From contig NC_081410.1 in the NCBI RefSeq assembly GCF_030272615.1, forward strand, positions 118,613,140-118,677,139: a stretch of DNA of 64,000 nucleotides, read 5' to 3'. Below the pieces are notes generated by a model that saw only the letters and a list, made by a program, of their open reading frames with translations, ran no database searches and was not told the DNA's origin. Origin of the DNA: Cryptomeria japonica (taxonomy: Eukaryota > Streptophyta > Pinopsida > Cupressales > Cupressaceae). Position 1 is the first letter of the stretch. Every line of letters starts with the position of its first letter. This document shows, in pieces, positions 11,291-21,465 of the stretch. The position numbers and the translations under genes are program-made.

Positions 11291-11864
11291 AATGGAGCTA
11301 AGGGTATCAATATGATTTAGTAGTTTTGAAGTTACTTATAACCCATAATATGAATTTATATGGTGAATATTCTACTGAAATGAAGTATGTTTCCTTTCTC
11401 TAAGAAAAGCCATCGTGATATGTGTGGATGAATTATTAATCCTTCAACCTATCCATATTGATATACTTTAATATTATAGCTACTGTATATTATTCAAGAT
11501 AGAATCAAATATTTTGAGTGATTGTGTGTTGATTTAATTTTATGATATAGTTATTTTAATCAATAGATATCACACTTATACAAAATTGACTTTTTTTATA
11601 TTAATATTTATTAACATATCCATATGGTTCAAATGGGCTAACTATTGTACAGCTCTAACATATAGGTTAAAGTTAAAACTAGTAGAGAAATCATACCAAG
11701 ATGTTGTAATTATGTTCTATTTAGATGCCTTCTAAAGGAACAATGAGTGGATGAGGATTATTTTATATTAATTGCAACATCTAGAACTTTTGTAAACTAG
11801 AAAGATATAAAATTTTACAAACAAGGTTGCACTATAATTAGCATTCTATGAAATGATAGTAAAT
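11291..11864. other. AT-rich spacer
   Basis: No gene or repeat that I can support. Confidence 0.5.
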
Positions 11865-12640
11865 AATGACTTATATAGAACATAGACTCTTGTGTTTGCA
11901 TTCTTCGATGATGAAATTAACTTATTGAATAATTTTTTTGCTAATGATGATTTAATGGGACGTTGGTGAAATGTGTTGTAAACTTGTGGGTGTGAATATG
12001 AGGCTTTTCATTCCCTTATTGTGATACATAAGCGGTGAAAATGAATTGGTTCCCTAAGGAATAAGTTTGGGTCTAGGGATATGTCATGATATAGATGTCT
12101 TATATTATTTAGTGTCAGGAAGTGAGTTTGCAAAGTAGACTTGCTACCGTTTCCATAGTCTGTAAGGTATAATAAAATTAGGTTTGATGTGTGTGTGTAG
12201 TAGTTACCAAAGGTGGTTATTACATTATTTAGTTCTAAACATTTGGTGTGGTCTTGAACCTATAGATTTTAGATCTTTTGTATTTGCAATTATGTTTTTC
12301 CTAATACATGAACAATTGCAATGGGAAACTTGGTGATGTTGAAGAACCTCATTGGAATTCTTCAGTGTTAGGGGTGGAAATTAACTTAATCCTTCCTTGT
12401 GCATAATCATGTCTTGTTGATCAATTTAATATTTTGATACATTTGGAAGACAACAAGCAATACATTTGACTATGACTAATGCATATGGGATTACACTAAG
12501 ATCTTGAAATTAGGTACCTTTAATGTAATGAAATGTAAATTAATGGATCTATCAAAGTGACCTAGTGTACAAGAAAGTTAAGGTTTTAATATTTGTTGAT
12601 GCAAGGGTTAATGTAACTAATGTTACTTTAATTCAACTAT
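11865..12640. repeat. Diverged duplicated segment upstream of NPF copy 1
   Basis: Aligns by eye along its length with 18363-19130, for example GGTGATGTTGAAGAAC (about 12330 and 18807), TTAATGGGAC and CTTGTGCATA. Neither copy has a coding frame. Each lies upstream of an NPF gene, so the pair probably marks the ends of the unit that was tandemly duplicated; a dispersed repeat is the alternative. Confidence 0.65.
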
Positions 12641-12879
12641 TTTTTTTAGAAAAAAATGATAAAAATATATTAATTGAGAAATCAAAAAAGATTACATAAA
12701 TATTTCCAAATATTAATAGTTATCACAAAAAACAAGAGAGAAAAAACCAAAGAGATTTCCCACAAATTATCCGCCACCATTAAGAACCCATAAACCTTAA
12801 AAAATTAAGATATAGAGCCAATGATCAACCCTTATCATTTTGAAGAAGATGAGGGAACTAAGTAGCCTGGTCAAGGGAT

Positions 12880-13318
12880 AAAGAATCTTAATAAAAAATA
12901 GTCCATCTTTGAGAAGCCTTAAATGTTCATTTAGTTAGAGAATCAACAACCACATTCAATTCTCAAGGAGTATGAACAAAGGAGATAGAATCATAGTTTT
13001 GAGAAAGATAATGAATTTGATCAACCAGAGAAGTCATTCACCAAGAAGAGTCATCAAAGCTCTTTTTGTTCAAAAGAGAAATTAAAATCATAGAATCGAT
13101 CTCACAGATGATTTGTTTCCAATGCAATTCATAGGATATCTCCAAAACTATAAGAAGAACACGAGTCTCCTCCTTATTAGTGTCAAACCTTGTAACGACA
13201 AAGAAAAAGAAATGACCAAGCTAGTACTATCACATCCAAAACCACCAATTCTAGTTGCACCAAGATCACCCCTAGATGAACTATCATTATTTATTCTAGC
13301 AACATACAAATGGGGAGG
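12880..13318 (-). pseudogene. LINE-type RNase H domain relic
   Basis: Read on the - strand from 13300 downwards the frame gives DSSSRGDLGATRIGGFGCDS. After a frameshift near 13185 it gives ETRVLLIVLEISYELHWKQ, ICEIDSMILISLLNKKSFDD, a stop, and FVHTP-ELNVVVDSLTK. The DG(S)SRG...E...D...N..AD-like order is that of the RNase H domain (RVT_3 type) found at the end of plant non-LTR retrotransposon ORF2 and in domesticated proteins. Stops replace expected Arg/Trp codons. It is a dead fragment lying only upstream of NPF copy 1. Confidence 0.75.
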
Positions 13319-13470
13319 CAACTATTTAACAACTCTTAACCTTATGATAAGATTTAATTTTAGAATCAAAAAATGCAAAACTAATCAAACAAAGAGACAA
13401 CTATTTAACAACTCTTAACCTCGTGATAAGATTTAATTTTAGAATCAAAAAATGCAAAGCTAGTCAAACA
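13319..13470. repeat. 79-bp tandem duplication
   Basis: CAACTATTTAACAACTCTTAACC begins at 13319 and again at 13398, with near-identical following sequence. Two copies. Confidence 0.85.
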
Positions 13471-13659
13471 ACCCAAATCTATGTTATTTATTTTATAATA
13501 AAAAATCAAAAGAAATAAATACCAAATCAAAATATCCTTTTGCTACTATTGTCTCTTTTACCAAATCTACAAAAGGAAAAAAATAGGACCAATATTCCAG
13601 GAAATTAATAAAAAAGAAGCGAGAGTAGTAGGATATCCAAAAGTTAGTACGATAAGAGC

Positions 13660-13989
13660 ATTCTGAAATAAATTAAATAGGAAAATTATGAACAAGTTCG
13701 CCATAGAGACGTTGATTACTGCTTTAAATGACAATATGCTTGGTGGAATAACAATAGTATCGATGAATTCAAGATACGATAAAAAAATCTGCAAACCCAA
13801 GAAAATGGATCCAACGTCGAGGCATTGTAGCGGACGAACGTAGGATTTCAATTTTATAATATCATGAAAACACAGAGGAGTTCAACCATGCAAGAACAGT
13901 AGTAATATATCAACCAAAGTATTCTGTATCAATGGTGTCAATACATTTGCATGAATCACTAAATTCACTTAATTTATGATTCCACAGTC
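13660..13989 (+). promoter_or_regulatory. 5' flank of NPF copy 1, shared with copy 2
   Basis: Blocks such as AGGAAAATTATGAACAA and GCAAACCCAAGAA recur before copy 2 (about 21080-21240), so the duplicated unit included the upstream region. No single TATA box or start site stands out. Regulatory role is inferred only from position and conservation. Confidence 0.4.
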
Positions 13990-16900
13990 ATGGAGATAAC
14001 TGGGCAAGTGGTTTGCTCACCATTACGCGCAGTGAAGGAACAATACAGTGTAAAATCTGAAGAAGAAGTTGGGAAACAAAAATCAACCAAGGGAGGATGG
14101 AAAACTATGCCATTCATTCTAGGTAGGAGATGAACTCTTTCTTTTCTCTGGTGTATGATTAGATTTTTGGGGACCCATCAAGAAAAATTTACAGAGTTTC
14201 TAATTAATTCAACATTTTCATTAAATCTTAAGATCTCTGTAAAATCTGTTTATCATTTATGAGAACCTGAATTCTAACTGACAAGAATAGTTTAAGAAGA
14301 GACACAAACATAGAACTCAATCATTTAGAAACATGAAATTTCTACAGTCTATAATGTTTTATCTATTATTTTTCTAGATTTGACTGTGTAGATTTTTTGT
14401 CTTATATTTCGATTCAACATTTCTCTGTTTTCTTACTTTCATTTCCTGATGATGGATCATAGAGTTTGATTGGGAACATTGGACATAAAAATCTACTCTT
14501 TCTGAATTTGGCTGTGTAGATTTTTTAATGTCCAATATTTCAAATCAACACTTCTCTCTTCTCTTGCTTTCATTCCCTGATGATGGATCATAGAATTTGA
14601 TCAGAACTATTGAACATAAAAAATCTACACAGTCAAAGATCATAGAATATGATCCAAAACATTGAACATAAAAAATCTCTACAATCAAATCCAAAAAAAT
14701 AATAACTCGAAATGAATCGTATCAAATAATTGATCTGAGAAGAATATTGTAATTTTTTATATCATATATTGTGTTCACTCCAATCAAAAAGATCATTTCA
14801 AATACCAGGATAGTGAAGACTGTCTTATAACCTGGCAGGAAACGAGAGCTGTGCAAATCTGGCATTGACTAGTTTACATGCGAACCTGGTGGTGTTCTTG
14901 ACAACTGAATATAATAAGGATAGGCTCACAGCTGCAATAATTGCTACCATATGGGGTGGAAGTAACCTCTTATCGCCATTAATGGGTGCTTATCTTGCAG
15001 ATTCATATCTGGGAAGGTTTGGGATCATTGTCCTTTCCTCTATTACATACATACTGGTAGAGAACTATTCTCTTACTTCTTTATGGTTTAGATTATAAAG
15101 GAAATAATTCTTGTATTATAGGGAAGTTCTCTAACAATCAATGCCTTAGAGATTGTTTAGTTAATATCTTATGACTGTTAAGGTGGGGAGAAGCCCCCAA
15201 CTCTGTTGAGAAAGGAAGAAGAAATAGATGAAATTTGAATTTAAGGCTTTATCATGAACATATGAGTTGTTTTGAAGCATTGAAACAAATTGTCACAATT
15301 GTTTAATAGTATTTAAATATTCATCCAAGGATTGGTTGATGCAGGCAATGAGTCTTCTCACACTCATATCTCTTTCTCATGCATCAAACGAATCAATTGT
15401 TGGAAATGTATTACTATCTACCTTCTTGGGATTGATGGTTTTGGGGTCCAGCGGTATGAAATCTTCAGCCTTGGCCTTTGGTGCAGAGCAATTTGATAAT
15501 GAGGATGATGGGGGAAGGAAAGAGCAAGAGAGATTCTTTGATTGGTATTTCTGTATAGGTACCATATCTATCATGGTGGGCTTAACTCTCCTTGTTTATA
15601 TACAAAGCGTCATCGATTGGAGATTAGGGTTTGGCTTGGCGACCATCTTAATGATTATCTCCACTGGATTCTTCCTGTTGGGGACAAAGCATTATGTTAA
15701 AATGAGTCCAGAGGGCAGTCCCTTGAGAGAATATGCTCAAGTGATGGTTGCATCTTTTAGAAAAAGAAATCTTGCAGTGCCTTCTAATCCAAGAGAGTTT
15801 TATGGTACTCATTTGGAAAAAGGACCAGTTCTAAACCTCTATTTGACAGACCAGTTGAAGTATGGACCTTTTTTATTCTTTGTCTATCAAAAACATCAGT
15901 TTTCTACAATCTATGAAATTGTAATTAATATTTTTGGATTGTATGTTATTTTTTAATCAATGTTTTGGATCACTTTATGTGCACTCTCTATGCGATCTAT
16001 CATCAGGATAGATGAGTGCGATTCTTACTCTGATTGCACTTGCTTATCCTGATAATGGATCACAGAAAGTAATCTGCAACGTTGATCCAAAAAACTAACA
16101 CACCACCAAATCCAGAAACATTAATCACTAATCTTTGGTTTTCAATGATATTGGATACAAAACCAGTTCTAAACTCTTTCTTCCCCCTTCAGCTTTTTTA
16201 ACAGAGCGGCCATTATAAAGAAAGAAGACTTTGAAGAGAATGGCTCAGAACCCAATCCCTGGAAGCTTTGCACAGTGAAGAAGATCCAAGAGCTCAAGTC
16301 AGTGATAAGTGTATTGCCTGTTTGGAGCTCTGGGATTGTGGCATCTTTCATGTTAATGGGCTCTTCACACACTTACATGGTATACCAGGCACTCCACATG
16401 AACAGAAATCTGGGCAGCTTGTTGGTACCCGCATCATCATACATCATCTTCTCTATGTTGGCCACATCCATATGGTTGCCCTTGTATGAAAGAGTTGTTC
16501 TTCCTTTCTTCCGACGCTTAACAAAGAGGGAGGAGGGAATCTCAGTAATGGAAAGGATTGGAACAGGGCTTGTCATATCCGTGCAAGCCATGACAGTCGC
16601 AGCATTGGTAGAAGTTAAACGGAGACAGAGCAGCAACCCTATCTCTGCCTTTTGGCTTGGTCCACAGTATACTTTGATAGGCTTGGCAGAGGCATTTTAC
16701 GCCATTGGTATGATAGAATTCTTTTATGAGCGGTTTCCCAAGAGCATGAGCAGTACAGCTGCAGCGTTGTTCTGGTGCAGTATGGGGATTGGGTTGTTGC
16801 TCAACAGTGTAGTTTTCAAGGTTGTACACAAAGCCACAGGGGAGAGTGGTAAACAGGCTTGGCTACCTGAGAACCTTGATCAAGGCCATCTTGAGTATTA

Positions 16901-17039
16901 TTACTGTTTTTGTGTTGGGCTTGGTGTTTTGAATTTCATTTATTTTCTTGTATGCAGCAGAGGAGTAAAATATGTAGAGACTGATGGGAAGAATATTATC
17001 ACAAAAGGGAAGGAGGGAAGATTGGAATTCTCAGCTTAA
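13990..17039 (+). CDS. NPF-family (NRT1/PTR) membrane transporter, copy 1, intact
   Basis: Four exons join with GT-AG borders: 13990-14122, 14839-15056, 15345-15859 and 16193-17039, giving 570 residues, the usual NPF length. The family (MFS/POT fold, 12 membrane helices with a long central loop) moves nitrate, peptides, hormones or specialised metabolites, normally with protons, at the plasma membrane or tonoplast. Supporting stretches are GGWKTMPFIL (end of exon 1), IWGGSNLLSPLMGAYLADSY (exon 2), FGAEQFDNEDDGGRKEQERF-FDWY (exon 3), the FFNRAAI join, KLCTVKKIQELKSVISVLPV and the long C-terminal half (exon 4). HTYMVYQALHMNRNLG and PASSYIIFSMLATSIWLPLY suggest the NPF1/NPF2 side of the family (inference). 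The helix-1 ExxE[R/K] proton-coupling motif is degenerate: E47 is present but A50 and N51 replace E and R. Substrate cannot be predicted. The start ATG opens the only frame joining correctly to exon 2. Confidence 0.9.
14376..14700. mobile_element. Small inverted-repeat (MITE-like) insertion in intron 1 of NPF copy 1
   Basis: The block begins GATTTGACTGTGTAGATTTTTT and ends with its approximate complement AAAAAATCTCTACAATCAAATC. It includes internal repeats of CTGATGATGGATCATAGA. Intron 1 is 716 bp here but 304 bp in copy 2, and this block explains most of the difference. Target duplication not determined. Confidence 0.55.
15955..16130. mobile_element. MITE-like hairpin insertion in intron 3 of NPF copy 1
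   Basis: Contains TCTATCATCAGGATAGATGA and the approximate complement TTATCCTGATAATGGATCAC, ending AACGTTGATCC...CTAACACACC. The same words make up the element at 19957-20210. Intron 3 is 333 bp here and 86 bp in copy 2, consistent with an insertion. Confidence 0.5.
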
Positions 17040-17221
17040 TGTGAGTGATGTTGGAACTATATGGGCTGTAGTCAAAACATAGACTAATCATATTGTAATG
17101 GTGAATATCACACACTAAAGTTTTGAGTTTATTTCTATTGGAGTTTTTATGTAATAAGAAATATTTGGTTTATGACATTATTTGATCTTGTTTTTATCAT
17201 TATTTGTTTTCAAGATCTAGT

Positions 17222-17360
17222 TTTGAATTTTGGATCTTTCATTCACTATCTTGAATCATATTTGCAGTTTGAATTTTGGATCTTTCATTCACTATCTTGA
17301 ATCATATTTGCAGTTAAAATTTTGGATCTTTCATTCACTATCTTGAATCATATTTGCAGA
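17222..17360. repeat. 46-bp tandem repeat, three copies
   Basis: GAATTTTGGATCTTTCATTC starts at about 17225 and 17271, and a variant starts at 17317; each unit ends TCATATTTGCAG. Lies in the 3' flank of NPF copy 1. Confidence 0.9.
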
Positions 17361-18362
17361 TGTATAACTGATTTATGTGATTTTTATAATCATAAATTTA
17401 AATATGAAAATTTTTAATTCTGAAATTCAAATTTAAACATTTTCTTACATTTGTCATTTGTGAGTTGACTTAGTACATTCTTGTCTAGATTTGTATACTA
17501 TGTTGTGTCATTTAAGGACATATTTTATTCGTTTGTATGTCACTCAAGAATTATTAGCAAAAAAACGTTCACATGAGAACACCATAGGATAATCATAAAG
17601 TATCCTAATTGGATCGTTCTCATATTATCATCCTATTTATAAATCATGATTGTCTATTGTCTTTTATCATTGTTCCAAAACCACTTAACCAAAGGAGAAA
17701 CAATCATTTTCCAATAAGTTCTTAAATGTTGTTTGTAGACATCAACCCAATTCAAATACGAGTACAACAAATCAAAGTGAATCCAATACAGTTGTGCATT
17801 TCCTATCATTTCACTTCTTTGGGTTTAGGTTCAATTCCAAGCACTAGATCACTTTTGTAGGCACATCTCTTCTAGGAGATAACAATAATCAACTATAAAA
17901 GCTACTCTTATTTTTCATGTGAGGAGTGGTAAGAATAGGCACGGTTCAACCTACCTACAAGTCCCCCCTAAAGTTTTATTCTAATCACTGGTAGTCTCAT
18001 TAGACTAAGTAGCCAAATCCCACATCAAAATTTATTTGCATAACCAAATTCCTTTTTTTTAAAATCAATCAATTGAATGCCTCCTACTTATACCACCTGG
18101 GAAGGCCAATTACAATTGAAATATGGACCCAGCTCAACATGCCCTATCTACTAGTTGTCGTGTGACCTAGCAAAATTGGTGATCAATTTTGCAAGCATGG
18201 ATCTAAGTTTGTAGATTTTGTGACATTAGTTTGGATAAGCCCCTAATTTTCAACATGTTGATAAATCAATATTTTGCATCTTCAACATCATATTCTACCT
18301 TTCAAAATCTAAGTGTTGCATTTAATTTCCTTACATTAAATGAAGCCACAATAAATAATAAA
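17361..18362. other. AT-rich spacer
   Basis: No coding frame, exon pair or clear repeat was found. Confidence 0.5.
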
Positions 18363-19130
18363 TTATATTGAACACATGGTCTTATGTTTGTATTCTTTAA
18401 TGGCTAAATTTATTCATTGAATCAAGTTTTCACTAATGATGGTTTAATGGGACTTTGATGATATGTCTTATCAACTTATGTTTGCAAACTACAAAGCCTC
18501 TAATTCCCTTAATGAGATGCATAGATAATGCCAAAAAATTGGATCCTTAAGGAATAAACCTAGACATAGAATGTCATGCTATAGAAAACTAACTCTATTT
18601 AGTGCAATAAAATAACTTTGTGCCATAGAATTATCGTCATCAACATGTTTGGTAAGTTATAATGAAATAAAGAGTTCCATTGATGGTTAAATTGCATTGT
18701 ATAATTCTAAACTTTTGGTGTAACCCTAAACTTGTAGAATTCAAATCTTATATACTTGTAATAAAAAATTTCCATAATGTTTGTACTTGTTATAGAAAAT
18801 TTGGTGATGTTGAAGAACATTATTGAAACTTGCAATGCTTGGTGGAAATTTGACTTGATCCCTTCTTGTGCATAGTCAAGCCTCATTGATCAATTTCATG
18901 ATTTTGATAATGTTAGAAGACAAGAAATAAAACACTCGATTGAGACTAATACATATGTGATTATTCTTAGTGCTTGAAAATTAAGACTTTGTGCAATAGA
19001 ATGAATGCATTGTCCATGTTAAAGTGACATAGTTTAAGAAAGTTAGGGTTTTAAGATTTATCGATACAAGTGTTGATGTAGTTAGTGTGACTAATGCAAG
19101 AGATTATGTAGTATAATTGACTAAATATTT
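18363..19130. repeat. Second copy of the duplicated segment, upstream of NPF copy 2
   Basis: Partner of 11865-12640. Spacing from repeat to gene differs (about 2.1 kb versus 3.1 kb) because each side gained different insertions. Confidence 0.65.
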
Positions 19131-19956
19131 TCAAAAGAGAGATGTAGAGGGCTTGTCTTAAAAATGGTTCTAATTCATACATTTATTGATGATCCAGATG
19201 ACCTCGAGGTGATGTCCTTTTTACACATATCCTAGGTGCATAATTTGAAAGTTTTGGCATAGAAATTGATAAATAATGACTAATTGGAACTCGATTGGCA
19301 TAGGCCTATAATTAAATATAGAATTTTAAAATTTAGGCAAATCCTCATTTTTGCATCTAACCTTGGTCAAGACACTTGCAATTTTGAATCAAGCAAAGGA
19401 AATTGTGATCTAAAAGCTTGAATTATTTTTAGTAAGGATCAAGTGGTATTTTTAATATTACTCTAAGTTTAGATCCAATGAAAAAGCTAAATCACTCAAA
19501 ATTATATGCTTGAGGTAATGACTATATGACAACCATACAAATAGTACATAATAAAGGGGAAAATGCAAAGAATTCACTTTTAACCTATAGATTACAAAAT
19601 TAGAAAGAATAATAATATTTATATTTAAAATATGAGGTTATTGTATAAGTTCAAAAATAACTATTTTAATGTTAAAATTTATATTTTTTAAGCTTTTGGT
19701 TGGAGTTATGAATTATAGATAATAATTTTGAAAGAGAAGACTCACCCTTTTACACAATAAAGAGACAACAAATATATCATTATATTGATATGGAACAACA
19801 ACAAGGAACAAACAATTATATGTTAGCAAAACAACATCAAACTAGCAACACTCCACCAATATGAGGAAGGTAGAATTGAAAGGGCTAATTGCCCAAAAAC
19901 ATCAACAAATCTAACATTTCACATTGAATCCAAAATGCTTCAATGAACTCAATGTC
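19131..19956. other. AT-rich spacer
   Basis: Nothing could be supported. Confidence 0.5.
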
Positions 19957-20210
19957 TTATCGTCAAAGTTGAGCTTTTGGGTTAGATTGTGTGTTAGCTT
20001 TCACATCAACATTTCGGGTTGCACTCTGTGATCTATCATCAAGATAGAAGAGAGCATCAACGTTTCGAATCACACTCTGTGATCCATCATCGGGATAGAA
20101 GAGAGCTCACTCTTCTATCTTGATGATGGATTGCAGAGAGTGATCTAAAACGTTGATGCAAAAACTAACACACAACCTAACCCAGAAGCTCAGCTTTGAT
20201 AATATAATGG
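19957..20210. mobile_element. MITE with long inverted repeats
   Basis: The left end TTATCGTCAAAGTTGAGCTT runs on through GGGTTAGATTGTGTGTTAG. The right end carries the complement CTAACACACAACCTAACCC and then GAAGCTCAGCTTTGATAA. The interior words TCATCAAGATAGAAGA and TCTTCTATCTTGATGATGGA also pair, so the whole can fold as one hairpin of about 250 bases. It abuts the unrecognised gene fragment on its right. No target duplication could be fixed. Confidence 0.65.
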
Positions 20211-20722
20211 ATTGTGGAAATCTAATATCATTAATCAATGTCTTATCATCAGCATTAGCATTTGCCATAAATGAATCTAAATCCCTTCTAATAGAATTTT
20301 CATCTTTAGTTTCCAAACTTGAGACCAAAGGGAATACAAGATCCCTATAAGGCTTCCCAACCCAAATCTTCTTCATAGTTTCTTGATTAGAAGCCATGCC
20401 AAGAAATGAACTCTTGCAATTCAAAGAGAAAGATAGAGGGAATGAACTCCAACCTAGTTATCTCTAACATGTTGCTTCTCTCTACCAATCTCTTTTGCAG
20501 TGCTCTTGACAGACCATCTAAATTAGTCATGTCTACAAGAGGACCAACCATCTCCAAAGAAAACCTCAACCAAATCCTAAGATAAACAAGGCTCCATATC
20601 ATCCCTATGAATTTTGTGATATTGCCTTCCTCTAAAATTCCTACTCCTAGAAGATACATAGCTAAACACACGACAGTGGTGACAACTCTAGGAAATCCTC
20701 TAACCTGACATGTTGAACTCAT
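20195..20722 (-). pseudogene. Fragment of an unrecognised gene, two probable exons
   Basis: On the - strand one exon encodes MSSTCQVRGFPRVVTTVVCL, then KFIGMIWSLVYLRIWLRFSL, MVGPLVDMTNLDGLSRALQK and RLVERSNMLEIT, up to a possible AG|GT donor near 20454. After about 50-60 bases with an AG acceptor, a second exon encodes SSFLGMASNQETMKKIWVGK, then PYRDLVFPLVSSLE and DDKTLINDIRFPQ. The intron is very short, so a frame-shifted single exon is an alternative. The mixed composition looks like a real host protein rather than a transposon. I do not recognise the family. The downstream side ends at the MITE. Confidence 0.4.
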
Positions 20723-20938
20723 ATACTCAAATTCAAAAATAAAGTGATCGGAAAGATCGGCACCTTACCGAAATGGCTATCCAACAAACAAAATGACCCA
20801 TTTGCTAGTTATTAAAAGTACTTGACTATCAAATGAAAGAACTATTTTGTCGGCTAGATAGACACCACGGCACCTTACCAACTAAAACATCATATCATTT
20901 TTAATAATCTAGGTCTATTTTACTTTATTTAATCTAAA

Positions 20939-21044
20939 GAGATAAGGTTGGAGAGAAAGACTTTTGTCTATAAAGAGATAAGGTTGGAGAGAAAGACTTT
21001 TGTCTATAAAGAGATAAGGTTGGAGAGAAAGACTTTTGTCTATA
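20939..21044. repeat. 36-bp tandem repeat, three copies
   Basis: GAGATAAGGTTGGAGAGAAA followed by GACTTTTGTCTATAAA occurs three times almost without change. Confidence 0.9.
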
Positions 21045-21465
21045 ATTTTCTACAGTAAAAGGATTCTACAAGAAAACTTAAAATAGGAAAATTATGAACA
21101 AAATGATTTCGTGGAATAAACATCCTGCGAACGAGAATAACAATATGATCGGTGGAATTCAAAATACACATACGATAAAGAATTTTGCAAACCCAAGAAG
21201 AATAGCGATACAGATCCGAGGCATTTCAGCCTAAGAATACAGTAATTAAATTAAATTATGCGATACTTATATACCCTCCAGATTCTTTTCTCTGTGTACC
21301 ATTGTACTTATAGGAATTCAACTATGTAATAATAATATACCCACGAAATTCCTTCGCATCAATGGTGTGTGTATACATATCTATATTCACTACGTGCCTC
21401 TAAATACCAGTTCTTTTCCTTTGGTTTATCATATGTGTTTTCATGAGTATTATGATTTCAGAATC

